DNA of 57,609 nucleotides from an uncultured Gammaproteobacteria bacterium (GTDB lineage: Bacteria > Pseudomonadota > Gammaproteobacteria > Enterobacterales > Psychrobiaceae), in contig CAKZQF010000192.1 in the NCBI GenBank assembly GCA_937139475.1, positions 1-57,609 on the forward strand, read 5' to 3'. This document shows, piece after piece, positions 34,673 to 44,176 of this stretch. The notes beneath the pieces are model-generated. The model was given only the letters and a program-made list of their open reading frames with translations. It searched no databases and was not told the origin of the DNA. Position 1 is the first letter of the stretch, and each line of letters begins with the position of its first letter. The translations under genes and the position numbers were made by a program.

Positions 34673-36784
34673 TTACTGCGCCAGATTCTCTTGATCGCAA
34701 AGCGCCTTAGCTAAACCACTCACCCGCAGCGTCTTGGTTAGCATAGACTTTTGCAGGATCTGAGCACTACAAAATATGTCAACCGACTGCTTCGCTCGCG
34801 TAATCCCGGTATAAACAAGCTCTTTGGTGAGCAGTGCACTCCATTGATTGGGCATTGAAATCACTACATTATCAAACTCAGACCCTTGGGATTTATGTAT
34901 CGTCATTGCATAGACCGTCTCATGCGCAGGTAAGCGCGAAGGAAGAAATGATTTTAGCTGGCCATCAGCCATAATAAAGTAAACTCTTGCGGCCCCCTCC
35001 TCATCTTCAATATCAGGTAATAATATACCGATATCGCCATTATATAGTTGCTGCCCATGATCATTGCTCAAAATCATAACCGGTCTGCCAAGGTACCAGA
35101 CCCCCTGTGTCAGATCGATGAATCGATAGCGGTTTAAGCTCGTCTCAATCGCTTGGTTGAGCTCTTCTAAGCCAAATTTACCAGCGCGAAGCGGCGTTAA
35201 TAGCTGAAATTGGTTAAATAGGCGAATAACCTTGTAGATATCATCAGCTGTTTCAATTCGTTTTGCCTGTTCAAGATATCCTTTATAACCATTCACGCTC
35301 ATTTGAACTATCTGTTGGCGATTATTATCATTTTGTTGGTGCAAACCGATGTCTTGATAGCCTTGTCGCCATACGCGTTTGAGTGCCGCAATATCACCAT
35401 GATTAACAGCCTTGGCTAGGGCTCCGATACCTGAAAATTGCCCGAAACGGTAACTTTTGTGTAACAAGGCCAAGCCATTGGCTACTACGCTAGTCTCACT
35501 ATTAGCAGGATTCGATAGCACATTGGCGCAAAAGCCACTTTGCTCACTGAGCCAGTTACGTGTCGATTCACTATAACTGGCCCCTAAACTCAAATCACCA
35601 CAGATATCAGCAAAAACTGCACCCGCTTCTACCGAGCTTAATTGATCTCTATCCCCTAACAGTATTACCTTGGTATGAGGGGCAATGGCAGCAAACAATT
35701 TGGCCATCAAGCTAATATCAATCATCGAGGCTTCATCAACAATCAACACATCGACATGTAATCGATTCTCTTCGTTGTGTTTAAAGCGGTTGCTATTCGG
35801 AATAACCCCTAATAATCGATGAATAGTGCTCGCTTTAGTTGGGATCTTTTCCTTAACACTTTGGGCAACCTTAAGTTTACCCAGCGCTCCACTAATCGAC
35901 TCACTCAGGCGTGCCGCTGCTTTTCCCGTCGGTGCCACTAATTCAATATTTAGCCCAGGCTTAAGTGTCATCACCTCACTCGACGCCAGTGGAGTATCGA
36001 GCTGTATAAGCAGTGCAAGTAGTTTAATTACTGTAGTTGTTTTCCCGGTACCAGGGCCACCGGAGATAACACTAAATTTGTTACTCGCAGCTATTGCTAC
36101 CGCAATTTTCTGCCAGTCCAGCGTCTGCTCTTGTTGTATACTCGCCGCAAACACAGCGAGGGACTCCACGCTATCAATATGCGACAACTGCTGTTCTATC
36201 TGCAGATAATCAATGGCCAAATCTGAACGCAAATTAAAAAAATCACCACAAAATGTAGCTAAAGACATTTTCGTTTTATTGAGTTCGCTTAACTTGGAGA
36301 AAATAAACTCAAAATCAGGCTTAAATAATTCATCAAGTAACGGCTTTATGGCAATTGGCTCAAATAAACAGCCTCGTGCCTTTAAGAAGTTGCATATCTG
36401 TTGTTCATCATTCCAATAGCGCTGCAAATAAAGGTTGTTAAGTGACAATTTAAGCGGGGCATTATCTCCTTCAACCGCACTAGCGCGAAGTGCATCAAGC
36501 ATTAACATTGGCCAGTTGGTCATTGTGTTTAGTGATAAGCCCTGTAAGTAATGCGCATCATGATGGGATAAACCAAAAAGAGGTTGTTTTTTTATTGTAT
36601 TAAAATCAACACATACATGGCCAAGCCCAGACTGGTGACTGGCGATAGCACTGGCAAGCACAACCCAGCCATCATCAGTATATTGCGCAATAAATCGGGC
36701 AAATTGATGATCGAGCACCCTAATGTGCTTGTCTTTGCTAAGCAGCGCTAAACAGTCTAAGACTTGCTGGTTGTCAAGTTTCAT
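34673..36784 (-). CDS. recD: Exodeoxyribonuclease V alpha subunit RecD
   Basis: A 703-residue SF1 helicase of the 5'-3' type. Walker A is ISGGPGTGKTTTVIKLLALL at about residue 245; DEAS (VDVLIVDEASMIDISLMAKL) is motif II; the C-terminal motif VYAMTIHKSQGSEFDNVVIS and GITRAKQSVDIF are motifs V-VI. An N-terminal domain contacting RecC covers about 1-150. With RecB and RecC it forms the RecBCD helicase-nuclease for double-strand break repair. It is the last gene of recC-recB-recD and overlaps recB by 4 bp. E. coli RecD is 608 residues; this is longer. Confidence 0.95.
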   Translation of the reverse strand: MKLDNQQVLDCLALLSKDKHIRVLDHQFARFIAQYTDDGWVVLASAIASHQSGLGHVCVDFNTIKKQPLFGLSHHDAHYLQGLSLNTMTNWPMLMLDALRASAVEGDNAPLKLSLNNLYLQRYWNDEQQICNFLKARGCLFEPIAIKPLLDELFKPDFEFIFSKLSELNKTKMSLATFCGDFFNLRSDLAIDYLQIEQQLSHIDSVESLAVFAASIQQEQTLDWQKIAVAIAASNKFSVISGGPGTGKTTTVIKLLALLIQLDTPLASSEVMTLKPGLNIELVAPTGKAAARLSESISGALGKLKVAQSVKEKIPTKASTIHRLLGVIPNSNRFKHNEENRLHVDVLIVDEASMIDISLMAKLFAAIAPHTKVILLGDRDQLSSVEAGAVFADICGDLSLGASYSESTRNWLSEQSGFCANVLSNPANSETSVVANGLALLHKSYRFGQFSGIGALAKAVNHGDIAALKRVWRQGYQDIGLHQQNDNNRQQIVQMSVNGYKGYLEQAKRIETADDIYKVIRLFNQFQLLTPLRAGKFGLEELNQAIETSLNRYRFIDLTQGVWYLGRPVMILSNDHGQQLYNGDIGILLPDIEDEEGAARVYFIMADGQLKSFLPSRLPAHETVYAMTIHKSQGSEFDNVVISMPNQWSALLTKELVYTGITRAKQSVDIFCSAQILQKSMLTKTLRVSGLAKALCDQENLAQ

Positions 36785-39700
36785 GCTGTTTCCTCGCTGC
36801 CGATATTTGATAATTCTTGGGTAAACAATTCATCTAGTTGTTCGATAAAAGCATGAGATGGACGATTATAAAATATCCCTTGGCGCTGTTGATTGGTTTT
36901 ATCCATGCCGCGCAAAAACAAATAATAAACACCACCAAAATGTTGCTCAAAATCATAATCAACAAGACGGGTTTGTAGAAAACGGTGCAGCGCTAACGAA
37001 TAAAGCTGATATTGAAAGTCATAGCGATGGTCAATCATCGCATCAGTCATTGCGGCACTATTATAGTCATCAACGCTATCGCCTAAGTGGTTTGACTTAT
37101 AATCAAGCACGTAATAGCGATTATCTTTAACAAATACCAGATCTATAAAGCCCTTAAGCATCCCTTTAATACGAGAAAAGCTTAGTTGTGGCGCTTGCTT
37201 TGATAGTGGATCATGTTTTATCAACAGCTGATTTAGGGCCTGGCACTCTAGCCCTGTAATCGGCAAGAAAAACTCCATTTCAACAAGTTTATCCTGCATC
37301 CCTAATTGCGAAAGATATAGCGCTGGACTCAATTCGCTATTAAGCACGTCATCTATAAGCTTTAACAATACATCAAGCCAGCATGAATCGAACTCTGAAT
37401 CTTCTAATAAGCTTGCTACTTGAAGCCGGCGCGCCTGTGAATCTTGGCAAGAAAAATCGATTTCCTCAAACAACAAATGCAAAAATGTGCCGGCATGCGC
37501 GCCGCGGGGAAAAGTAAAGATAGAATATTCAGGTGTTTCCTCCAGTGTGGGGTGCTCTATTGATTCATCAACAGTTTCCATATCCATATCAAAGACTTCT
37601 TCGCTGGCATCAACAGTAACCTTGGTGTCGTGCTGGCGGTCTTTAGACAAAGCACTGTAACTTGTGATCCAGTAATTGTTTTCAATGATTTGATTAAACT
37701 TTCTGGCCCCAGTATCCACCACTTGCGATGACGGTGCATGATACGGCGGCAAGGGTTCATTCGGCGGCGGCGCAATACAAAAGTAGGGATAGCTAGCGGC
37801 CAGTTGGTTGAGCTTGTCACTAAGTGCTTGTGAGTTATTTATTTCACGCCCCAGCAAGAGATAGCCAATGGCGCTCTTGTGTAAGTCGGTACGATTATCC
37901 TTGGTTGCGCGACCACTTTTTAATGGCGCCATGCCCAACCAGCAATGATGTACAGCACGCGTTATCGCCACATACAATAAGCGCAAATCTTCCGCCAGTC
38001 GTTCTTTATCAGCGAGTCCAATGCCCTCTTCACCATTACTTAGATCAATAATCGTTTTTCCATCTTGATGGTAAAGTGCTTGTTTCGCCTGACGTATGGC
38101 ACAAATAAAAGGCAGGAACACCAAGTTATATTCCAAGCCCTTGGATTTATGAATGGTAACAATTTGCACCAAATCTTTATCAGATTCGAGACGTAATTGT
38201 TGCTCTTGATTGTCTTGTAACGTGCTGCTAATTTTGTCAGCTAACCAATGGATTAATGCATGCTCACCTTGTATTTCAAGGCTTTGTTGCTCTAGTAGTT
38301 CGCCGATGTGGAGCAAGTCTGTCAATTGACGTTCACCATCAACCTTTCGTAATAACTTTTCAGGAATGCTTTGTTGATGGATTAATTCCCGCAACATCGC
38401 TAACACACCAACATGGTGCCAGCGTTGATTAAAGTAGTTAAAGAGATCGACATGGCGCTGCCACGTCGACTCATCATTATTGAGCTTTTCTAACTCAGTA
38501 ATATCAAGCCCCATCATTGAGGTAGCCATCGCAGTACGTAATAGCCGAGCATTGCTGGGATCATTTACAGCTTGTAGTACATGCCAAACATCCGTCGAAA
38601 TTTCGGCAGCAAATACGCTTTCGCGATTAGACAAGTAGACGCTGCTTATGCCTTGTTTTGACAGTTCTTGCTTCACTAATTTGGCTTCTCGCCCAGTACG
38701 TACCAATATCGCAATATCGCTTGCAACCACTGGAGAGAACCCTTTATCACTGCGAAAACCTGCGTTGTCCTGCTGTCCCCTGGTTAGCAGGTTATTGATT
38801 TCGCTCGCACAGGCTAATGCCATGACTTGCAAATATTCAGTTGAAGATACCGTGCTGTCGGTAGGCAATAACCATTGAGTGATCGCTCCTTTGGCTTGCC
38901 CATCAACCTCAAATTGATTATTTCTCGCAATGTAATCTACCGCGTTAAAACCAATATCTTGATGATAGATAAACGGCGCATCACTTTGTTCAAATAAGCG
39001 GTTAACGCCACTCACCATGTCCGCTGAAGAACGATAATTAGTGCCCAGCGTATAATGATTAGCAATTTTGCGACGAGCGGCGATATAAGTGAAAATATCA
39101 GCGCCACGAAAACCATAAATAGCCTGTTTGGGATCGCCAATCATCAACAGACCACTACGTTTTTGCTCACCATAAATGGTGTTGAAAATTTGATATTGCA
39201 ATAGATCAGTATCTTGAAATTCATCAATCATGGCGAGTGGATACTGCGTTCTAATACGACCAGCCAGGTTGCCCTCTTTATTGCCATCAAGACTCGTTGC
39301 TAAGCCGCTGAGCAAATCATCAAATGACAATAATGCCGCTTGTTTCTTATGTCTCGCCACATGTGTTTTCACATAACTTAGCGCCCTGGCTAACAGCATT
39401 TCTTTTAAACTTGGCACTGAGCCTAACAGTGTATCAATGGCACTAAATACACCAAGTGAAGGAGGTTCCCCTTGCTTAGTTTTCTCTATCAACATCTGAT
39501 CAGAGAAACGATTGAGTGTCTTGGGTAATTTTAAATTGCTGGTTTCACTTTGTGCCCACGTGTTCACTTCATCAAACCATTTAGGTAGGTTTTTCGCGCT
39601 ATAGCTGCGCTTATCAACTGCTTTGCTGGTGATAGTCGCGATAACTTCGTCACTGACTTTATTCCACTGCGCTTTTACATCGTCAATACGAGCAAGCTGC

Positions 39701-40395
39701 TTCGCTAGATACTCCTTAATCTCAACATTGTCTTCATCGCCACTCACCACTAAAAACGGGTTGCTCAGTAAATTAGAAATTTGTGCCAGGAGCTTTTCTG
39801 GGCTCGGCCAATAACTTCGTACGATAGTCGCCAAAGTATAATCAATAGGCTCGCTGGTCGCGTAGAAGTTGTCGCGCCAGTAATCTTCAACAACCTGTTG
39901 ACGCAATGCCGATTCATCGGTGATAAATTCAGTTTCAAAATAGCTACCCGACTCAAAAGCATGTTGAGTTAACATCCGCTGACAAAATCCATGAATGGTG
40001 AATATCGCCGCCTCATCCATTTGCCGCAAGGCTTGCAGCAGTAAACTAGCACAGCCAGGGTGGTCGGGCAGATCGACAAGCAACTGCTTCATTAGTGGAT
40101 CATCACTGCTACCGGCTAAAAAGGCATGCCGAGCTAGTACAATCCGTGAGCGGATCCGATCTCTAAGTTCAGCCGTAGCCGCCTCTGTAAATGTTACGAC
40201 TAAAATCTGGTCCACTGATAACGGTTGCTGATGACAACTGCCATCATTACCATGCCCTAGCAGCAAACGAATATATAAGCCCGCTATGGTATAGGTTTTT
40301 CCAGTCCCGGCAGAGGCTTCAATTAGCCGCTCACCATGCAATGGTAAGGTCATCACATCCAGTGTTTGTAGCTGGTCGTTGGCACTACTCATCAT
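36781..40395 (-). CDS. recB: Exodeoxyribonuclease V beta subunit RecB
   Basis: A 1204-residue UvrD-type 3'-5' helicase with a C-terminal nuclease. Walker A is ASAGTGKTYTIAGLYIRLLL at about residue 28; motif II is LAMIDEFQDTDLLQYQIF; motif VI is LLYVAITRA. The PD-(D/E)xK nuclease reads GFIDLVFVKDNRYYVLDYKS near residue 1085-1100, with catalytic Asp and Lys kept. RecB loads RecA after Chi recognition in E. coli; whether this species uses the same Chi is not visible. The start overlaps the recC stop by 11 bp. Unlike E. coli, no ptrA lies between recC and recB. Confidence 0.95.
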   Translation of the reverse strand: MMSSANDQLQTLDVMTLPLHGERLIEASAGTGKTYTIAGLYIRLLLGHGNDGSCHQQPLSVDQILVVTFTEAATAELRDRIRSRIVLARHAFLAGSSDDPLMKQLLVDLPDHPGCASLLLQALRQMDEAAIFTIHGFCQRMLTQHAFESGSYFETEFITDESALRQQVVEDYWRDNFYATSEPIDYTLATIVRSYWPSPEKLLAQISNLLSNPFLVVSGDEDNVEIKEYLAKQLARIDDVKAQWNKVSDEVIATITSKAVDKRSYSAKNLPKWFDEVNTWAQSETSNLKLPKTLNRFSDQMLIEKTKQGEPPSLGVFSAIDTLLGSVPSLKEMLLARALSYVKTHVARHKKQAALLSFDDLLSGLATSLDGNKEGNLAGRIRTQYPLAMIDEFQDTDLLQYQIFNTIYGEQKRSGLLMIGDPKQAIYGFRGADIFTYIAARRKIANHYTLGTNYRSSADMVSGVNRLFEQSDAPFIYHQDIGFNAVDYIARNNQFEVDGQAKGAITQWLLPTDSTVSSTEYLQVMALACASEINNLLTRGQQDNAGFRSDKGFSPVVASDIAILVRTGREAKLVKQELSKQGISSVYLSNRESVFAAEISTDVWHVLQAVNDPSNARLLRTAMATSMMGLDITELEKLNNDESTWQRHVDLFNYFNQRWHHVGVLAMLRELIHQQSIPEKLLRKVDGERQLTDLLHIGELLEQQSLEIQGEHALIHWLADKISSTLQDNQEQQLRLESDKDLVQIVTIHKSKGLEYNLVFLPFICAIRQAKQALYHQDGKTIIDLSNGEEGIGLADKERLAEDLRLLYVAITRAVHHCWLGMAPLKSGRATKDNRTDLHKSAIGYLLLGREINNSQALSDKLNQLAASYPYFCIAPPPNEPLPPYHAPSSQVVDTGARKFNQIIENNYWITSYSALSKDRQHDTKVTVDASEEVFDMDMETVDESIEHPTLEETPEYSIFTFPRGAHAGTFLHLLFEEIDFSCQDSQARRLQVASLLEDSEFDSCWLDVLLKLIDDVLNSELSPALYLSQLGMQDKLVEMEFFLPITGLECQALNQLLIKHDPLSKQAPQLSFSRIKGMLKGFIDLVFVKDNRYYVLDYKSNHLGDSVDDYNSAAMTDAMIDHRYDFQYQLYSLALHRFLQTRLVDYDFEQHFGGVYYLFLRGMDKTNQQRQGIFYNRPSHAFIEQLDELFTQELSNIGSEETA

Positions 40396-43300
40396 TTAGC
40401 ACCTCTAGCTGAGTAAATATGGGTAATAAAACGTCAATGCTTGTTGAAATTATCTCTGTTTGATTGACTTGCAGTGCATGCGCAAAACACCGCTGGTTGT
40501 ATGGGTTTTCCCCCTCACCTAAAATCCTGTCATTGCCCGTAATTCCATCGGCTAAAGCTTTCTCTGCCTTACTAATACTCTTTTCATCATCTAGCAAAGC
40601 AAGTGTTTTAGGGTCAAAACGAGCGGCAATATAACTCCAGCCGCTTTGAATGAATAACGGTATAGGCTGAGTATTACCAAGCAAATAAAGGGAAATTAAA
40701 CGTGATAAGTGGCTTCGAGCCAAGTCTGTCGGCATCGGGCTAAAGCGCCATTGACCATCTTGAGTGATCATCAACACCTCTCCAGCGGGCTGAGGCTGTT
40801 CGATAGCGCAAAACGCTAAGTAATCAATGTAACAATCAACAAAAAATTTGGCATTGGCTTTTCCGGACTTATAGCGTATCAGTCCATTTGGCGCGATATG
40901 TTGTTTTAACCAGCCTTGCAGTGCCAATATATTGTTTTCATCGACTTGTTGCACTAGCGCCTCCGGCAACAAGTCAATCGCAGGCTTGATCAGCAGGTTA
41001 ACTTGAATATCCTCCAAAGGCTGAAAGAGATGCGGTTTTAACTGATTAGCTAGCTCACTCATTGGTTGAACTTGGTCATTTAGAAATAAATCTGCGAAAT
41101 GACCGTGGGGAAGAATGCCTTGTGCACGGAGCCGCTCAAGTTGTTTCTCACTATCCCCTTTTAAATAGCTATCGAGTAAATTGGATTTAACTAAATAGCT
41201 TTGTAAACCGTCAGGATCAAAGGGTTCACTATCACTTAATTCACTATCATTTGGCGCTAAATAAACCCCTAACCGCTGACTTAAAAAGTGCTGACAAGGC
41301 TGCTTAATAAATCGCTTAAGCTGCTCTAATTCGATCGGCGCATCGAGTATGTTTAAGCGAAGTGGTTGCTCGAAAAATGGCTTTTGTTCACGCGCTACAT
41401 CGATCGCACCCAACCAATCGGTTTGATATGAAAAGAGCTTCTGATCGTTAGGTTTATAATACAACTCATTAAACGGGACTAAAGGGTGCTCTGTAATCAA
41501 GTGGGCAAGTACATTACGACTGCATTGTTCCAAATCAGATGCTTCATCACTGTTTAAACGAAACGCTTGCGCGATATAATCCGTTAGTTCATTAACCAGC
41601 ACGCTGGGACAGCGCACACTGTTGTCTTTAATGTTATGTCCACAATAACTAATATAGAAGCGCTGCTGAGCGCTTAGTAATGCTTCTAAAAACAAATAAC
41701 GGTCATCATCTCGGCGACAGCGATCCCCCTTCTGTGGCGAGTCGGCCATTAAATCAAAGCCAAGCGGTGCAATGGTTCGCGGGTAAACACCATCATTCAT
41801 CCCTAACACACACACCACTTTGAACGGGATAGAGCGCATTGGCATTAACGTACAAAAGTTTAACTTACCGGCGAGGAATCGCTGTGACGACTGCTGTGAC
41901 GATAAGTGTGAGGAAAGATGCTCAAATAACACCTCACTCGCAATATCCTGTGAGAAGCTGGCTAATTTCAGTTGCTCATTTAGCTTATCCAAACATTCAC
42001 TAATCAACCGCAACTCGACTTCGGTTTCAATGGATTGTTCAAAGAAGTCAGCTGCCAACCCATCAATGATGTTGCGCCAAGTGGCGAACGGTTTGGTGCC
42101 TGTTAATAACTCTTTATAGGTTGTAATGCGCTGGATAAACAGGGCTAATTGCCCTAAATCGCCAGCGACTAGGCCACTTGATTCCTCATAGCCTAGAATA
42201 TTTTGCCACAGGCTTTCATCAGCATCACTACCACTGTCACGTTGGCTGTAGCCTTTAAACATTCGGTTTATGCCAAACTGCCAGCTGTTATCTTGAACAT
42301 CTATATTTTCGCTATGCTGGGTGCCTAAGCCATGCCTAATCCCAGATTCTTCAATCCAACGCTTTAAACGTCTTAACGAGTTCTCGTTTAATGAGAACTT
42401 ATTCATGATCGCTGGCACTTCAAGTAAATTAAATAATTCGTTACTGGTTTGGCGCAAGTTTGCAAGGTCTAAAATAGTTAAAAAGCTTAGCAATACGGGG
42501 TTTTCTTGTTTTGCACTGCGATCACTAATGGAAAAGTCGATGCGGTTTTTGGCGCTAGAAAAAACCGCCTGAATGTAAGGGCTGTATGCATTCACATCCG
42601 GCATCATCACCACAATGTCCTTTGGTGTTAAGCTAGGATCAGTTGCCAACATATCGAGCAGCTGGTCATGAAGCACTTCCACCTCGCGCATCGGGCTATG
42701 GCAACTTTGAATGACAATCGAATGATCATCATCACTAATCGTCTTGCGCATATGGCCTTGGGATAACTGGTCGCGAGAGTGGCCAATAAATGTTGAGTCA
42801 TGCAGGTTTAGTATATCGTCGCTAATGGCATCAAGCAGACTAACCAGTCCGTTCTCTTGCGGCTCACTCGGCACAAAGGCTTCAATTTCTTGTACTTGCA
42901 GTTCAAGCATTAACGCTTGATTATCTCGACCTAACTTGCCCATTGAAGCGAGTAAAGGGTTACCGACCACTAATTCGCCTTGCGCTGAAAATAGCTCACT
43001 AGCGTCTTTTGCTAATAATGGTTTATCACTTACCTTGACCCCAGTTGACTCAATAGACATTGCCGCGGCCAACGGTTGACGCTTTCGCCCCTGCATTTTA
43101 CTTAACCATTTACGGTCAACAATATCCCCCCAGTAGACTTGGCAGGGGTTGTTAAGAAAGAAGTGAATATCACAGTGTTGGGCGATGGCTTCTAGTGCCT
43201 CAAGGTATTTCGGTGGCAGCGCCGACACCCCAAAAATAAATATGCGTTTTGGTAACTTTAAACGATGTGCTGCATCCATGTTGGCTAATGCGTCAATCAA

Positions 43301-43867
43301 ATGCTCATATAGATTTGCGCGGTGATAATGACTTTGCCCACTATCAATAATTGTTTTGGCGACATCTTGCCACAGAATTCCCTGCCACGGCTGCTCTTTG
43401 CAATATTCAAGGCTACCTTGCTGCCAAGCCTTGATCCAATGCGGCCGATAAACCAAGTATTGATCATAGATGTCAGCAATTTTATACGCTAGTTGATAAA
43501 GTTTTAATGGCTCATCAGCAGCTAAATAACCAGCAAGTTCAGCGAACTCATCTCGCTCTAAGAAATGCGGTAGGCGAGTAATAATATGCCATGCCATGGC
43601 ATCTTTATTAAACGCGCTTCGACTCGGCACATCATCAAGCACATCAACAAATGTTTGCCAGATGAAACTTGCCGGTAACGGGAATTCAATATTTGCACAA
43701 ATATTTAGTTCCGACGCAAGCTCCATCTTTAACCACTGCGCCATTCCAGGGCTTTGTACCAATATTTTTTCTGATTCAAACGGATTGGCCAAAGGATCGT
43801 ATTTTAATAAGTGACCTAAAATCCCTTTTAATACGTCTAATTTATTCGAGTGGTAAATACGAAACAC
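40385..43867 (-). CDS. recC: Exodeoxyribonuclease V gamma subunit RecC
   Basis: A 1160-residue protein starting MFRIYHSNKLDVLKGILGHL, typical of RecC (E. coli 1122). RecC has a helicase-like fold without ATPase motifs; it splits the DNA ends, scans the 3' strand for Chi and holds RecB and RecD. Conserved stretches seen include VQSPGMAQWLKMELA, IFIFGVSALPPKYLEAL and LGMNDGVYPRTIAPLGFDLM. It is the first gene of recCBD. About 300 bp separate it from the divergent histidine kinase gene and hold its promoter. Confidence 0.95.
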   Translation of the reverse strand: MFRIYHSNKLDVLKGILGHLLKYDPLANPFESEKILVQSPGMAQWLKMELASELNICANIEFPLPASFIWQTFVDVLDDVPSRSAFNKDAMAWHIITRLPHFLERDEFAELAGYLAADEPLKLYQLAYKIADIYDQYLVYRPHWIKAWQQGSLEYCKEQPWQGILWQDVAKTIIDSGQSHYHRANLYEHLIDALANMDAAHRLKLPKRIFIFGVSALPPKYLEALEAIAQHCDIHFFLNNPCQVYWGDIVDRKWLSKMQGRKRQPLAAAMSIESTGVKVSDKPLLAKDASELFSAQGELVVGNPLLASMGKLGRDNQALMLELQVQEIEAFVPSEPQENGLVSLLDAISDDILNLHDSTFIGHSRDQLSQGHMRKTISDDDHSIVIQSCHSPMREVEVLHDQLLDMLATDPSLTPKDIVVMMPDVNAYSPYIQAVFSSAKNRIDFSISDRSAKQENPVLLSFLTILDLANLRQTSNELFNLLEVPAIMNKFSLNENSLRRLKRWIEESGIRHGLGTQHSENIDVQDNSWQFGINRMFKGYSQRDSGSDADESLWQNILGYEESSGLVAGDLGQLALFIQRITTYKELLTGTKPFATWRNIIDGLAADFFEQSIETEVELRLISECLDKLNEQLKLASFSQDIASEVLFEHLSSHLSSQQSSQRFLAGKLNFCTLMPMRSIPFKVVCVLGMNDGVYPRTIAPLGFDLMADSPQKGDRCRRDDDRYLFLEALLSAQQRFYISYCGHNIKDNSVRCPSVLVNELTDYIAQAFRLNSDEASDLEQCSRNVLAHLITEHPLVPFNELYYKPNDQKLFSYQTDWLGAIDVAREQKPFFEQPLRLNILDAPIELEQLKRFIKQPCQHFLSQRLGVYLAPNDSELSDSEPFDPDGLQSYLVKSNLLDSYLKGDSEKQLERLRAQGILPHGHFADLFLNDQVQPMSELANQLKPHLFQPLEDIQVNLLIKPAIDLLPEALVQQVDENNILALQGWLKQHIAPNGLIRYKSGKANAKFFVDCYIDYLAFCAIEQPQPAGEVLMITQDGQWRFSPMPTDLARSHLSRLISLYLLGNTQPIPLFIQSGWSYIAARFDPKTLALLDDEKSISKAEKALADGITGNDRILGEGENPYNQRCFAHALQVNQTEIISTSIDVLLPIFTQLEVLNDE

Positions 43868-44046
43868 ATGTACTCCATTAACAATGAAATATTTCTGCTC
43901 TAATTATCTATTAATCTACACAAAAATGACAGTAACCCCCTATTAATAAAAAACAATTAGATTGGGTTACACACTAATAAATTTGTGTTATGTTGAGGTT
44001 AATATACGTACGATTTGAATTTGGATCTTAAAAGGAATTAAGCTGC

Positions 44047-44130
44047 ATGTTACGTGAGTCACCCAGCAATAATAGCGACCTTTGGCGGGTTGCCAATCCA
44101 GACTTTAGTCTGCTCTTCATCTTTTATTAG
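44047..44130 (+). CDS. Possible 27-residue leader peptide before the histidine kinase
   Basis: ATG at 44047 to TAG at 44130 encodes MLRESPSNNSDLWRVANPDF and seven more residues, mostly hydrophobic. AAAAGGAATTAAGCTGC gives a fair ribosome site. It ends 46 bp before the kinase ATG. The same DNA can fold (CAGACT with AGTCTG at 44099-44113). No family is recognised; it could be chance. The surrounding 43868-44170 region holds nothing else I can support besides AT-rich promoter DNA. Confidence 0.3.
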   Translation: MLRESPSNNSDLWRVANPDFSLLFIFY

Positions 44131-44176
44131 AAATGAAATCTCGATCACTTAAATATTATTCTAATAGGAAATGAAG

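Noticed and set aside
44047..44130. A c-di-GMP or other known riboswitch before the kinase gene
   Set aside because: GACCTTTGGCGGGTTGCC resembles fragments of several RNAs but no complete consensus could be fitted.
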